A DNA stretch of 64,000 nucleotides from Kitasatospora sp. NBC_00374. GTDB lineage: Bacteria > Actinomycetota > Actinomycetes > Streptomycetales > Streptomycetaceae. The translations under genes were made by a program, and so were the position numbers. The stretch lies in NCBI RefSeq assembly GCF_041434935.1, contig NZ_CP107964.1, forward strand, positions 2,790,001 through 2,854,000, written 5' to 3'. The notes beneath the pieces were generated by a model that was not told the DNA's origin, made no database searches, and saw only the letters and a program-made list of their open reading frames with translations. Positions 25,181 through 34,164 of the stretch are shown here, piece after piece. The first letter of the stretch is position 1, and each line of letters begins with the position of its first letter.

Positions 25181-25582
25181 ATGAAGACCGAGGTCCGTAC
25201 CGACGGCGCCCCCGCCCCCGCCTGGGTGTTCTCCCAGGGGGTGCGCAAGGGCCCGCTGCTGCAGGTCTCCGGGCAGGGGCCGCAGGATCCCGCCACCTCC
25301 GCGTACCTGTACCCGGGTGACGTGAAGGCGCAGACCCTGCGCACCCTGGAGAACGTCCGGGCGGTGCTGGAGGCGGGCGGCGCGACCGTCGAGGACGTGC
25401 TGATGTTCCGGGTCTACCTCACCAGGCGGGAGGACTTCGGGCCGATGAACGAGGTGTACGGGGAGTTCATCGACCGGCACGTCCCCGAGGGCGGCGTGAA
25501 GCCGTGCCGCACCACGGTCTTCGTCGAACTGCCGCACGAGGCGATGCTGGTGGAGATCGACGCGCAGGCGTACATCGGCTGA
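25181..25582 (+). CDS. RidA-family enamine/imine deaminase
   Basis: The 133-residue product is a YjgF/YER057c/UK114 trimer-type protein. The conserved Arg lies in PCRTTVFVELP and the catalytic-region Glu in MLVEIDA. RidA hydrolyses reactive enamine/imine intermediates released by PLP-dependent dehydratases. It shares a regulon with a fold-III PLP enzyme that would release such intermediates, so it likely serves that reaction. ATG at 25181 follows AAGGAG. Confidence 0.9.
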   Translation: MKTEVRTDGAPAPAWVFSQGVRKGPLLQVSGQGPQDPATSAYLYPGDVKAQTLRTLENVRAVLEAGGATVEDVLMFRVYLTRREDFGPMNEVYGEFIDRHVPEGGVKPCRTTVFVELPHEAMLVEIDAQAYIG

Positions 25583-25600
25583 CCGGGCCGGTTCCCGGTC
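25581..25600. terminator. Short bidirectional hairpin between convergent genes
   Basis: GACCGGG (25581-25587) and CCCGGTC (25594-25600) pair across a six-base loop and overlap the stop codons of both RidA and the Lrp regulator. Confidence 0.5.
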
Positions 25601-26033
25601 AGGGCGCGACCACCGGCCGCCAGGGCACCGGGCTGGAGAGGATCATCGAGCTGGTCGGCTGGCCGTAGCCGGCCAGCTTGTCGATCAGCCGCTCGAACGC
25701 GGCCATGTCGGGCACTCCGACCAGGAGGGTGCAGCAGGCGCCGCCGGTCACCCGGTGCAGCTGGAAGACCTCGGGCCAGCCGGGAACCTCGGGATCGCGC
25801 AGCAGGCAGCGCGGGGCGTTGCACTGGATCGACACCAGGGCCATCACCGTGACGCCGGCCCGGGCCGGGTCGACGTGCGCGTGGTAGCCGGCGATCACCC
25901 CGTCGGCCTCCAGCCGCCGGACCCGTTCGGCGACGGCGGGCGCGGAGAGGTTCACCCGGCGGGAGAGCTCGTTGTAGGAGAGCCTGGCGTCGGCCTGCAG
26001 TTCGGCCAGCAGGAGGCGGTCCACGGCGTCCAT
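25599..26033 (-). CDS. Lrp/AsnC-family regulator
   Basis: The 144-residue product has the Lrp HTH (MDAVDRLLLAELQADARLSYNELSRRVNLSAPAVAERVRRLE) and the RAM effector domain (ALVSIQCNAPR to LLVGVPDMAAFERLIDKL). ATG at 26033 follows GGGAG. It is divergent from tryptophan dioxygenase and kynureninase and probably senses tryptophan or kynurenine. The 20-base palindrome at 26082-26101 is its likely operator. Confidence 0.92.
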   Translation of the reverse strand: MDAVDRLLLAELQADARLSYNELSRRVNLSAPAVAERVRRLEADGVIAGYHAHVDPARAGVTVMALVSIQCNAPRCLLRDPEVPGWPEVFQLHRVTGGACCTLLVGVPDMAAFERLIDKLAGYGQPTSSMILSSPVPWRPVVAP

Positions 26034-26081
26034 CACGGCTCCCGGGGTCGGCTTTGGGTTCGGAAGGCGAAACCGCCCGAA

Positions 26082-26101
26082 GGCCTTTCGCACGAAAGGC
26101 C
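26082..26101. promoter_or_regulatory. Perfect palindrome between lrp-type gene and kynA
   Basis: GGCCTTTCG (26082-26090) and CGAAAGGCC (26093-26101) are exact complements separated by CA. A degenerate second copy (GGAAGGCGAAACC) lies just before it at 26062. This is the only strong dyad in the divergent spacer and fits autoregulation by the Lrp protein and control of kynA-kynU. Confidence 0.6.
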
Positions 26102-26212
26102 AGGTGGCGGATCGGATGCCCGCCGCCCATTCAAGAGCAGCCTTCGCCACCGCACAATAGGTGCCACCCCGCCGATGGGCGGACGATCCCAGACACACCA
26201 GGAGGAACGGGT

Positions 26213-27043
26213 ATGAACAGGGACGCCGCCGACCGGCCGAACCTCTCCTTCCGCGACGGGGAGGAGCCGGGCACCGGCACCCCGTACGCCCGCTACGTGC
26301 ACCTCGACACGCTGCACAGCCTGCAGCAGCCGCGCAGCAAGGTGGCGGCGGAGTACTCGTTCATCGTCACCACCCAGGTGATGGAGCTGCTCTTCGACCT
26401 GCTGCACCACGAGTGGACGGCCGCCCAGCACGCGCTGCGCGAGGACGACCTGACCGCCGCCCTGGCCGCCGTGCGGCGCGGCACCCACGTCCAGGACGTG
26501 CTGGTCGAGTCCTGGGACCTGCTGGCCACCATGACCCCCGCCGAGTTCAACGGCTTCCGCTCGGTGCTCGGCGAGGCCTCCGGCTTCCAGTCGGCCGCCT
26601 TCCTGCGGCTGGAGTTCCTGCTCGGGAACAAGAGCGAGTCGCTGCTGCGGATGTACCAGGAAGCCCCGGCCACCCACGCCGACCTGATGAGCGCGCTGCG
26701 CTCGCCCAGCCTGTACGACGACGCGCTGGCGCTGCTGGACCGGCGCGGCGTCGCCGTCCCGCACGAGCCGGCCACCACCCGGCACCGGGCCAGCGACGAG
26801 GTCGAGCAGGCCTGGCACACGGTCTACGCCGACCCCGAGCTGGCCGAGCTGGCCCGGCTGGGCGAGGCGCTCCTGGACACCGCCGAGCGGGTCACCCGCT
26901 GGCGCCAGCGGCACTACGCGGCCGTCAAGCGCTCGATGGGCAGCAAGCCCGGCACCGGCGGCTCCAGCGGCCTGAACTGGCTCAAGCAGTCCGCCGACCA
27001 GGACGTCTTCCCCGAGCTGTGGAACGTGAGGAACGCGCTGTGA
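26213..27043 (+). CDS. kynA: Tryptophan 2,3-dioxygenase
   Basis: The 276-residue haem enzyme keeps the family motifs TPYARYVHLDTLHSLQQP, GEASGFQSAAFLRLEFLLGN and RHYAAVKRSMGSKPGTGGSSG. It oxidises L-tryptophan to N-formylkynurenine. ATG at 26213 follows AGGAGGA. Its stop overlaps the GTG of kynU. No formamidase gene is seen in the window, so that step is encoded elsewhere or is spontaneous. Confidence 0.97.
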   Translation: MNRDAADRPNLSFRDGEEPGTGTPYARYVHLDTLHSLQQPRSKVAAEYSFIVTTQVMELLFDLLHHEWTAAQHALREDDLTAALAAVRRGTHVQDVLVESWDLLATMTPAEFNGFRSVLGEASGFQSAAFLRLEFLLGNKSESLLRMYQEAPATHADLMSALRSPSLYDDALALLDRRGVAVPHEPATTRHRASDEVEQAWHTVYADPELAELARLGEALLDTAERVTRWRQRHYAAVKRSMGSKPGTGGSSGLNWLKQSADQDVFPELWNVRNAL

Positions 27044-28266
27044 CCCCCACCCGCACGGCGTGCGAGGCCCTGGACGCCGCCGACCCGCTGGCCGGCCTGC
27101 GCGCCGAGTTCGCGCTGCCCGCCGGGGTGCTCTACCTGGACGGCAACTCGCTCGGCGCACTCCCCCGCGGCACCTCGGAGCGGGTCCGCCGGATGGTCGA
27201 GCAGGAGTGGGGCGACGGCCTGATCCGCAGCTGGAACGACGCCGGCTGGTACGAGCTGCCGCAGGGCCTCGGCGAGCGACTGTCCCCGCTGCTCGGCGCC
27301 GCGCCCGGCCAGGTCGTGGTCTGCGACTCCACCTCGGTCAACCTGTTCAAGGTGCTCGGGGCCGCCCTGCGGATGCGGCCCGGGCGCCGGACGGTGCTCG
27401 CCGAGCGCTCCGCCTTCCCCACCGACCTCTACATCGCCGAGGGCGTCACCTCGCTGTTCGAGGGCGTCGAGCCGGTGCTGCTGCCGACCGCCGCCGACCT
27501 GGACCGGCTGCTGGACGCCGAGGTCGCGGCCGTGGTCCTCTCCCACGTGGACTACCGCACCGGCGAGCTGCTCGACATGGCCGCCATCACCGAACGGGTG
27601 CACCGCGCCGGGGCGTTGATGATCTGGGACGTCTGCCACAGCGCGGGCGCGCTGCCGGTCGAGTTCGACCGCTGCCAGGTCGACTTCGCCGTCGGCTGCA
27701 CCTACAAGTACCTCAACGGCGGCCCCGGCGCGCCCGCCTTCCTGTACGCCGCCGAACGCCACCAGGCCGACGCCAGGCAGCCGTTGAGCGGCTGGTTCGG
27801 GCATGCCCGGCCGTTCGCCTTCGAGCCCGGCTACGCCCCCACCGAGGGTGTCCGCCGGTTCCTGACCGGCACGCCGCCGCTGCTCGGCATGGCCGCCCTG
27901 GAGGCCAGCCTGGACGTCTGGGCCAAGGTCGACCTGCACGCGGTGCGGGCCAAGAGCCTGGCGCTGAGCAGCCTGTTCCTGGAGCTGGTGGAGCCGCTCG
28001 GCCTGCCGACGGTCACGCCCCGCGAGGAGCGGCGCCGGGGCAGCCAGGTGTCGCTGCGGCACCCGGACGGCTACGCCGTGATGCAGGCCCTGATCGAACG
28101 CGGGGTGATCGGCGACTTCCGCGCCCCCGACCTGCTGCGGTTCGGCTTCACCCCGCTCTACGTCTCGTACACCGACGTGTGGGACGCCGCCCGGCAGCTG
28201 GCCGAGGTGCTGGACAGCGGCGAGTGGCGGCAGGAGCGGTTCAGCCGACAGGGGGCGGTGACGTAG
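27040..28266 (+). CDS. kynU: Kynureninase
   Basis: The 408-residue PLP enzyme has YLDGNSLGALPRG at the N-terminus and the PLP Lys223 in CTYKYLNGGPGAPAF. It cleaves kynurenine to anthranilate and alanine. GTG at 27040 is coupled to kynA by GTGA. The last 26 bases overlap the 3' end of the convergent TIR-domain gene. Confidence 0.96.
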   Translation: MTPTRTACEALDAADPLAGLRAEFALPAGVLYLDGNSLGALPRGTSERVRRMVEQEWGDGLIRSWNDAGWYELPQGLGERLSPLLGAAPGQVVVCDSTSVNLFKVLGAALRMRPGRRTVLAERSAFPTDLYIAEGVTSLFEGVEPVLLPTAADLDRLLDAEVAAVVLSHVDYRTGELLDMAAITERVHRAGALMIWDVCHSAGALPVEFDRCQVDFAVGCTYKYLNGGPGAPAFLYAAERHQADARQPLSGWFGHARPFAFEPGYAPTEGVRRFLTGTPPLLGMAALEASLDVWAKVDLHAVRAKSLALSSLFLELVEPLGLPTVTPREERRRGSQVSLRHPDGYAVMQALIERGVIGDFRAPDLLRFGFTPLYVSYTDVWDAARQLAEVLDSGEWRQERFSRQGAVT

Positions 28267-31243
28267 CGAAGGCGTTCTCCAGCGCCTCCCAGGACAGCGG
28301 CCGGCCGGCCGGGATCCGGGTCTCGTGCGCCACCTGCACGATCCGCACGGCCAGCCGGTGCACCGTCAGCTCGTACGGGCCGCGGCCGCGGCCGGTACGC
28401 ATCAGCGCGTACAGACCGGCGCCCAGCGGGTCACTGCCGGGGCCGACGTGCTCCAGGCCGAGCCGGCGGGCCGGGTCCGGCAGGGCGGCCGCCTCGGTGG
28501 GCAGCCACGGCACCGGGACGATCCCGCTCGACCAGCCGGTGGCCGTCCGGGCGGACCGCTCGGCCCGGCGGGCGAAGCCGTACCACTCCCGGCCGCAGCG
28601 CTCGTCGGCGAAGTAGCGGGGCGAGTAGAGCGGGACGAACACCCGGCAGCCGGCCAGCGCCTCGGTGATCTGCCAGCGGGCCCAGCTGTCCAGCTCCGCG
28701 CCGCGGTCGGCGAATCCGGCCGGGACGGAGGCGGGCAGGTCGGTCAGCTGCAGCACCTCCTCGCTCAGGTCGTCGAACAGCTGGTCCACCCAGCGGTCGG
28801 CGGCCGGGCCGCGGGAGTAGCTGAGGAAGAAGTACGGCCGGGGCGTCTCCAGCGGCTGGGTCTCCCGCCGCCGCGGACCGGAGTGCGTGGGCCGGCCGCC
28901 CACCGGGCCCAGGCCGATCGGGAGCGCGGCGTTGCGCGAGAGCGGGAAGGAGCGCCCGCCCTCCGGCTCGCGGACCCCGAACGACGGCGCGGGCTGCTCG
29001 AACAGCGCCAGCGAGATCACCTGGCTCGTCGTCAGCTCCCGCCCGAGCGCCGGGTCGCCCTGCCGCAGCGCGGCGGCCAGACAGCCCGCGACGGAGCGCT
29101 CGGCCGGATCCCGGACCCCCATCACCAGATGCCCGTCCAGCTGCACGCTCGGCGTCGGTACCGGCTCCGCCGAGGGCTCGGCGAAACCGTCCAGGATCAG
29201 CAGCCGCTTGGCCGCGGAGGCCCCGGCGACCAGCGCCGCCACCGCCTGCCAGCCGACGGACGGCGCACGTTCCCCCGCCGCCGGGGCCGCCTCCGTCCCC
29301 GGCACCGGTGCCGGGCCGCCGAGGTGGACGATCAGCGCGTCCTCCGCCTCCTGCGCGGCCCGTCGCAGCGCCCGCAGGAAGCCCTCAGGGTCGTCCTCGC
29401 CGAGCCAGATGTGCCGGCGGTCCAGCCCCACCAGGTAGGGATCGGCCAACGCCTCGGCCAGCGCGGCCAGTTCACGCAGCGCACGGTACTCGTCCGAGCG
29501 TCGCGGCTCACCCGCCTCCTGCCGGGATGTGGTGAGCAGCAGCACCGCCCGGGAGCGCTCCGGGTCGGGCAGCCCCTCGGCCGCCGGCGGCACCGGCGGC
29601 GGGTGCGGGCCGCTCGGCCGGAGCGGCGGTACGGGTGCCGGCTCCGGTTCGGCGACCGCCTCGTACGGCTGGAGCTCCGCCCGGCCCGGTGTCCCCAGCA
29701 GTTGCAGGGCGTCCGGATCGACCAGCGCGAACGGGCGCTGCTCCAGCAGGGCGGCCACGCCGCCGCGGTCGGTGGGGGCCAGCGCCCGGAACGAGCCGAG
29801 CGGGGCGGTGGCGCGGTCCGAGGCGTCGGCCAGTTCGCCGCCGATCCGGGTCAGCAGGTCGACGGCCTGGTGCGCCACCGAACGCGGCACGGTACCCAGC
29901 AGCACGTCCCGTACCCCGGCCCGGAAGTCGAAGTACCCGCGGCGGCCGGTGTGTTCCCGCAGCAGGCCGCTCACCACGATCTCGGCCAGGTGCTGCGGCT
30001 GCGGCCGGGCGAACCCGGCCCGCTGGAGCAGCCGCATCACCGGCAGCGCCGGGGTGGTCAGGGCGGTCAGCCCGGCCAGCGCGAAGGCCTCCCGGGAGGC
30101 GGTCGACCGGAACCGCAGCACCAGCTCCTCCGCCGTCAGCTGCTCCGGCTCCGGGCCCGGTTCGTCGTCCGCTGCGCACCGCGCCGAGGAGAGCAGCAGC
30201 GCCGAGCCGAACACCCGGCCACCGGTCGGGCTGCCCACCAGCTGGGCCCAGTTGGCCAGCCAGTCGGCGGACGGCTCCAGGACCGGCAGCGGCACCGTAC
30301 CGGCCGGCCGTGGCGCGCCCACCGGGGCGAAGCCGTACCCGACGGCCGGCTGTCCGGCCTCCGAGGCGGTGAACTCGCCGGCCGCCGCCGGGACCGCCGC
30401 CAACCGCCACAGCCGCTCGGGCAACGGCTGGACGACCGCGACCGGCACCCGACGGGCCATCCCGAGCAGCGTCCGGTGCCAGGCGTCGCCGGCCGGACCG
30501 GGCCGCCACTGCGGGCCCATGCAGTCGCTCAGCACGAGCACGGCGCTGCGCCCGTCGGTGGGCCGGCAGTCGGTCAGCGTGCCGGCCGCGCCGAGCCGGG
30601 CGGTCGCCACCGTCCGGAAGGCGCCGGTCTGCTGGAGCACCGCCCGCAGCTCCCGGGCCAGCGGGCGCCACATCCCCATCGTCGGGCCGCAGTCCAACAC
30701 CAGATGGACGTCGAGCCAGCGCTCGGTGTCGGGGCGCAGCACCGGCAGCCAGCGCACCGCCGCCGGGTCGCGCGGTGCGGCCGGCGAACGCAGCGCCTCG
30801 GCGAGGCGCTCCGCGGTGGCGGTCTCGTCCAGCAGGCGGCGCCGGGGGTGCGGGACGCGGCGCTTGAGCGGGCGCAGGGCGCGCTGCAGCATCAGCGGCC
30901 GGGCCAGCATCGGCGGGCTGGCGGCGGAGACCGGCGCGGCGTCGGCGAGGCGGTCGGCCGGGTCGTCGGACGGCAGGTGCAGGGCGGTCCGGGTGGGGGC
31001 GGTCTCCTTGCCCCCGGCGGCGGCCCAGCCGTCACCGCCGGCGCCGCTGCCGCCCGTGCCGTCGCCGTCCTCGTCCCCCTCACCGGCCGGCGCGGCGGCC
31101 CCCGGCTCCGCGTCGGCACCGGCCTCCGCGCCGCGGGCGGCCAGCCAGAGCAGCTCGGCCAGCTCGACCGGGCCCGGCTCGCCCAGCCCCAGCCCGGTCA
31201 GCACGGCCGCCAGCCGGTCGAGGGCGCCGCCGTCAGTAGACAT
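28241..31243 (-). CDS. SAV_2336-like vWA protein with degenerate caspase-like and C-terminal TIR domains
   Basis: The 1000-residue product has a helical N-terminus and an acidic Gly-rich linker (about 40-80). A vWA-like domain follows from about 177 (WLDVHLVLDCGPTM, where the MIDAS Asp-x-Ser-x-Ser is degenerate). The 560-780 region has caspase-like spacing, but the catalytic GHG and Cys positions read as HLGGPAP and LLILDGFAEP, so it looks inactive. The C-terminus from about 802 is a TIR domain: PYFFLSYSRG, ADRGAELDSWARWQI, and CGREWYGF with Glu886 in the NADase position. It overlaps the MoxR stop by 11 bases and is last in the operon. It is probably the effector of a vWA-MoxR-VMAP conflict system. 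Confidence 0.85.
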   Translation of the reverse strand: MSTDGGALDRLAAVLTGLGLGEPGPVELAELLWLAARGAEAGADAEPGAAAPAGEGDEDGDGTGGSGAGGDGWAAAGGKETAPTRTALHLPSDDPADRLADAAPVSAASPPMLARPLMLQRALRPLKRRVPHPRRRLLDETATAERLAEALRSPAAPRDPAAVRWLPVLRPDTERWLDVHLVLDCGPTMGMWRPLARELRAVLQQTGAFRTVATARLGAAGTLTDCRPTDGRSAVLVLSDCMGPQWRPGPAGDAWHRTLLGMARRVPVAVVQPLPERLWRLAAVPAAAGEFTASEAGQPAVGYGFAPVGAPRPAGTVPLPVLEPSADWLANWAQLVGSPTGGRVFGSALLLSSARCAADDEPGPEPEQLTAEELVLRFRSTASREAFALAGLTALTTPALPVMRLLQRAGFARPQPQHLAEIVVSGLLREHTGRRGYFDFRAGVRDVLLGTVPRSVAHQAVDLLTRIGGELADASDRATAPLGSFRALAPTDRGGVAALLEQRPFALVDPDALQLLGTPGRAELQPYEAVAEPEPAPVPPLRPSGPHPPPVPPAAEGLPDPERSRAVLLLTTSRQEAGEPRRSDEYRALRELAALAEALADPYLVGLDRRHIWLGEDDPEGFLRALRRAAQEAEDALIVHLGGPAPVPGTEAAPAAGERAPSVGWQAVAALVAGASAAKRLLILDGFAEPSAEPVPTPSVQLDGHLVMGVRDPAERSVAGCLAAALRQGDPALGRELTTSQVISLALFEQPAPSFGVREPEGGRSFPLSRNAALPIGLGPVGGRPTHSGPRRRETQPLETPRPYFFLSYSRGPAADRWVDQLFDDLSEEVLQLTDLPASVPAGFADRGAELDSWARWQITEALAGCRVFVPLYSPRYFADERCGREWYGFARRAERSARTATGWSSGIVPVPWLPTEAAALPDPARRLGLEHVGPGSDPLGAGLYALMRTGRGRGPYELTVHRLAVRIVQVAHETRIPAGRPLSWEALENAFATSPPPVG

Positions 31244-32240
31244 CGTCGTCCCGGCCCCGGCTGAGGTAGGGCATCACCCGGGCGGCCAGCGCGGCCCGGT
31301 CGGCGGCGTCGGCCATCTCGGGCCGGGAGGTCAGGTAGATGGCGTTGAGCAGCTGGTCGGTGGCCAGTTCGCCCTCCTCCCGACGGGACAGGAAGACCTG
31401 CACCAGCTCGTCCACCAGCTCGGAGTCGGCCTCCGGCAGGTGGGACTTGACGATCGCCTCCAGCTCGGGGCCCTCCGGCCGGCGCAGCTCCAGCACCACG
31501 CAGCGGCGCAGGAAGGCGGCGGGGAACTCGCGTTCCGCGTTGCTGGTGAGCACGGTGAACGGGAACGCGCGGCAGCGCACCCGGCCGCCCCTGATCTGCG
31601 CCCGGGTGCCGCCGTCCGCGGTCAGCACCCGGGCCTCGGGCTGCTGCGGCGCGGCGCGGACCAGTTCCTCGATCTCGTACTGCCCCTCCTCCAGGACGTG
31701 CAGCAGGTCGTTGGGCAGATCCAGGTCACCCTTGTCGATCTCGTCGATCAGCAGCACCCGCGGGTGCGCGTACGGGAGCAGCGCGGTGCCGAGCGGGCCG
31801 AGCCGCAGGTGCTCGTCCAGATCGGAGGAGGGGGCGTCCGGGCCGGCCTGGTTGGCGGCGTACAGGCGGGACAGCGGGTCGTACTGGTAGAGGCCGTCGC
31901 GCAGGCTGGAGCGGCTGGTGATGTTCCAGCGGAGCACCGGGCCGAGGCCGAGCTCGCGGGCCACCGCGTACGGCAGGCTGGACTTGCCGCCGCCCGGCGG
32001 GCCGGTGACCAGCAGCGGCCGGCGCAGGTGAAGGGCGGCGTTGACCAGTTCGACGGTCTCCCGGGTGGGCCGGAAGGTCTGCGCCCGGTGGCCGACCGGG
32101 GTCGGGCCCAAGCCGGTCGGGCCGGCCGGCGGGGGCAGTACGGGGGCGCCGTCGAAGGCCCGCCAGGGCGGCGGGGCGGGCAACTCGGCGATGCCGTGGT
32201 GGGGTTCGGCGGCGCCGCGGTAGATCCGCTTCAACGGCAT
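31233..32240 (-). CDS. MoxR-like AAA+ ATPase
   Basis: The 335-residue ATPase has Walker A GPPGGGKSS (80-88), Walker B LLIDEID (163-169), sensor 1 TSNAE and an Arg-finger region AFLRRC. MoxR proteins act as chaperones that remodel vWA-domain partners. ATG at 32240 follows AGGAG. A GTG at 32312 that forms GTGA with the upstream stop is an alternative, but it lacks a ribosome site. It sits between the trypsin/VMAP protein and the vWA/TIR protein, the gene order expected of a ternary conflict system. Confidence 0.9.
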   Translation of the reverse strand: MPLKRIYRGAAEPHHGIAELPAPPPWRAFDGAPVLPPPAGPTGLGPTPVGHRAQTFRPTRETVELVNAALHLRRPLLVTGPPGGGKSSLPYAVARELGLGPVLRWNITSRSSLRDGLYQYDPLSRLYAANQAGPDAPSSDLDEHLRLGPLGTALLPYAHPRVLLIDEIDKGDLDLPNDLLHVLEEGQYEIEELVRAAPQQPEARVLTADGGTRAQIRGGRVRCRAFPFTVLTSNAEREFPAAFLRRCVVLELRRPEGPELEAIVKSHLPEADSELVDELVQVFLSRREEGELATDQLLNAIYLTSRPEMADAADRAALAARVMPYLSRGRDDDVY

Positions 32241-32308
32241 GGGTGTGCGCTCCTGATCGGGTGTCGCATCGCTGGTCGTCGGTGTCGGCCGGGGCCCGGG
32301 GTGCCCCG

Positions 32309-34156
32309 TCACGGGTCGGTGGTGCGGGTCGGTGGTGCGGTCGGGACGGTGCGGAACGGGCGCGCCGGACTCGGAACGACCGCCGGGTCCTCCCAGAGCA
32401 GCACCAGGTCCGCCGCCCAGTGCCCCCGAGGATCGTCACTCTCCTCCACCCGGTGCCGCAACTCCTTGACCCTGCGCGGGAGATCGAGCGGGGAAACATC
32501 GACCAGTTCGTCCGCCAGTCTGGCGAGGAACCGACCCCCGCGACAGGCGCGCGCGGGCGCGTGCTCGGTGGTGCAGGGGCACCGGGCCCAGAGCACGGCC
32601 GGGGCGCCGGCCTTGAGCGCGGCGGCCAGCAGCCGGTCGTACGGGGCTCCGTGCGGCGGGCCGGGGAAGGCGGGCAGCTCGGGCCGCTCGGGCGGGCGCA
32701 GGTGGTGGTAGAGCTTCTTGTGGTCCGGCGGGTCGGTGCAGCCCACGGAGTGCAGCCGGGTCGTCCGGTGCCCGCGCAACGGCGCCCACTTGCGCTCCAG
32801 TTGGAGCCGGTCGGCCGGGTCCGAGCGGCGCTGCTCGTCGACCACCACGACGGCGTGGTCCGCCCCGAGCGGCCCGTAGTCCTGCTCCCTGGCCCAGCCG
32901 TGCACGGGCTCGGTGAGCAGCCTGCGGGGCAGGGAGAAGACCACCAGCTCGGCGCCGTCCGTCTCCAGCCGGCCGAGCTCGTGGTCGATCCGCTCCCGGA
33001 CGAAGGTCTTCATGCCCTCGCCCAGCCCGAGGGCGGCGCTGCTGTGCGGATTGACCGGCCGGCCGGCCCGGACGGCGGAGACGGTGACGTGGAAGAGGTC
33101 CCGGCCGGCGCCGCTGGGGCTGAGCTCCACCAGGATCGGGCGCCAGCGCTCGCCCCGGCGGGCGGCGGGCGGCGCGCCGAACGACGGCTCGGGGGGCGCC
33201 GGGTGCGCCGGGGACCACTCCTCCAGCCAGCGCCGCAGGCCCGGTCCGAGCGGTCCGGCGCCGGCGGCCTCGGCGGCCTGCGCCGTCCGGTCCGCGAAGG
33301 CCAGGACCGGGTGGGCCCGGCCGGGCTGCGCCATGGTCTCGGTGAGCAGGTACCAGCAGGCCTCCCAGAGTCCGGTCGGGCGGCTGGCCGGCTCCTGGCA
33401 GCCGAGCGGGCCGACGGCCGCGCGGTACAGCTCCAGCGGGTCCGCGGGCGGTACGGCGCCGGCCAGCAGCAGCCTCAGCTCCCGCACGGCGGGCGCCGGC
33501 AGGGGCAGGTCCGGCAGGCGGTCGGCGAGCTGCGGGACGTACCCGGCGATCACCTCCCCGGGCAGCATCCGGCCGAGCCGGACGGCCGGCCGGCCGCGGT
33601 CCCCCGGGCTGCGCGGGATGCCGACGGTGTCCTGGGCCGCCGTCACCATGCCGACCACCTCCCCGGTGTCGGCGAGCACCACCGGCCCGCCGCTGAAGCC
33701 CGGGGAGAGCGGCATCCCGGTGCCCTCGTGCTCCAGCTGGAGCTGCTCGCCGCCGATCCGAAAGGCCCCCCGGGTGAGCCTGACCTCGCTGCTCAGGCCG
33801 CTGTCGTGGCCGATCGGGAAGCCGTACGCGGCGAGCGCCGCGGGCCGCCGGGCCCAGCGGTGCGGCGCGGCGAACACCGCCGGCTCGGCCACCTCCGGAG
33901 GCACCGGGCGGTCCAGCAGCAGCACGGCCACGTCGCCGCCGCCGGCCGGGCGCCCGGGCCAGGGCCCGCGCAGCACCACACCGGCGGGCAGCCCGGGGTG
34001 GTCGGGGCGGTTGACCAGCCGGACGGTGGCCCGCCGGGCACCCTGGACGACGTGGGCGCAGGTGAGCACCTCCCGCTCGGAGATCAGCATCCCGGCCCCG
34101 ACGGTCGGGACGGCCTCCTCGGTGTCGATCCTGGCCAGCCAGCGAGCCTCCTGCAT
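32309..34156 (-). CDS. Trypsin-like protease with VMAP-C domain
   Basis: Residues 1-200 of this 615-residue protein form a trypsin/DegP-like domain with the full triad: His35 in TCAHVV, Asp75 in GDVAVLLLD, Ser155 in SPGFSGGPV. There is no signal peptide, so it is cytoplasmic. A helical middle (about 220-340) leads to a VMAP-C domain marked by VFSLPRRLLTEPVHGW near 470. In the known vWA-MoxR-associated systems VMAP proteins link a sensor to the MoxR/vWA pair. ATG at 34156 lies eight bases after the trypco1 stop. The protease probably cleaves a partner on activation. Confidence 0.87.
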   Translation of the reverse strand: MQEARWLARIDTEEAVPTVGAGMLISEREVLTCAHVVQGARRATVRLVNRPDHPGLPAGVVLRGPWPGRPAGGGDVAVLLLDRPVPPEVAEPAVFAAPHRWARRPAALAAYGFPIGHDSGLSSEVRLTRGAFRIGGEQLQLEHEGTGMPLSPGFSGGPVVLADTGEVVGMVTAAQDTVGIPRSPGDRGRPAVRLGRMLPGEVIAGYVPQLADRLPDLPLPAPAVRELRLLLAGAVPPADPLELYRAAVGPLGCQEPASRPTGLWEACWYLLTETMAQPGRAHPVLAFADRTAQAAEAAGAGPLGPGLRRWLEEWSPAHPAPPEPSFGAPPAARRGERWRPILVELSPSGAGRDLFHVTVSAVRAGRPVNPHSSAALGLGEGMKTFVRERIDHELGRLETDGAELVVFSLPRRLLTEPVHGWAREQDYGPLGADHAVVVVDEQRRSDPADRLQLERKWAPLRGHRTTRLHSVGCTDPPDHKKLYHHLRPPERPELPAFPGPPHGAPYDRLLAAALKAGAPAVLWARCPCTTEHAPARACRGGRFLARLADELVDVSPLDLPRRVKELRHRVEESDDPRGHWAADLVLLWEDPAVVPSPARPFRTVPTAPPTRTTDP

Positions 34157-34164
34157 CGGCGGGC

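Noticed and set aside
28325..31264. Plus-strand open frame of 979 codons opposite the vWA/TIR gene
   Set aside because: Low-complexity Arg/Gln/Gly composition and no motifs; the minus-strand gene has clear domains.
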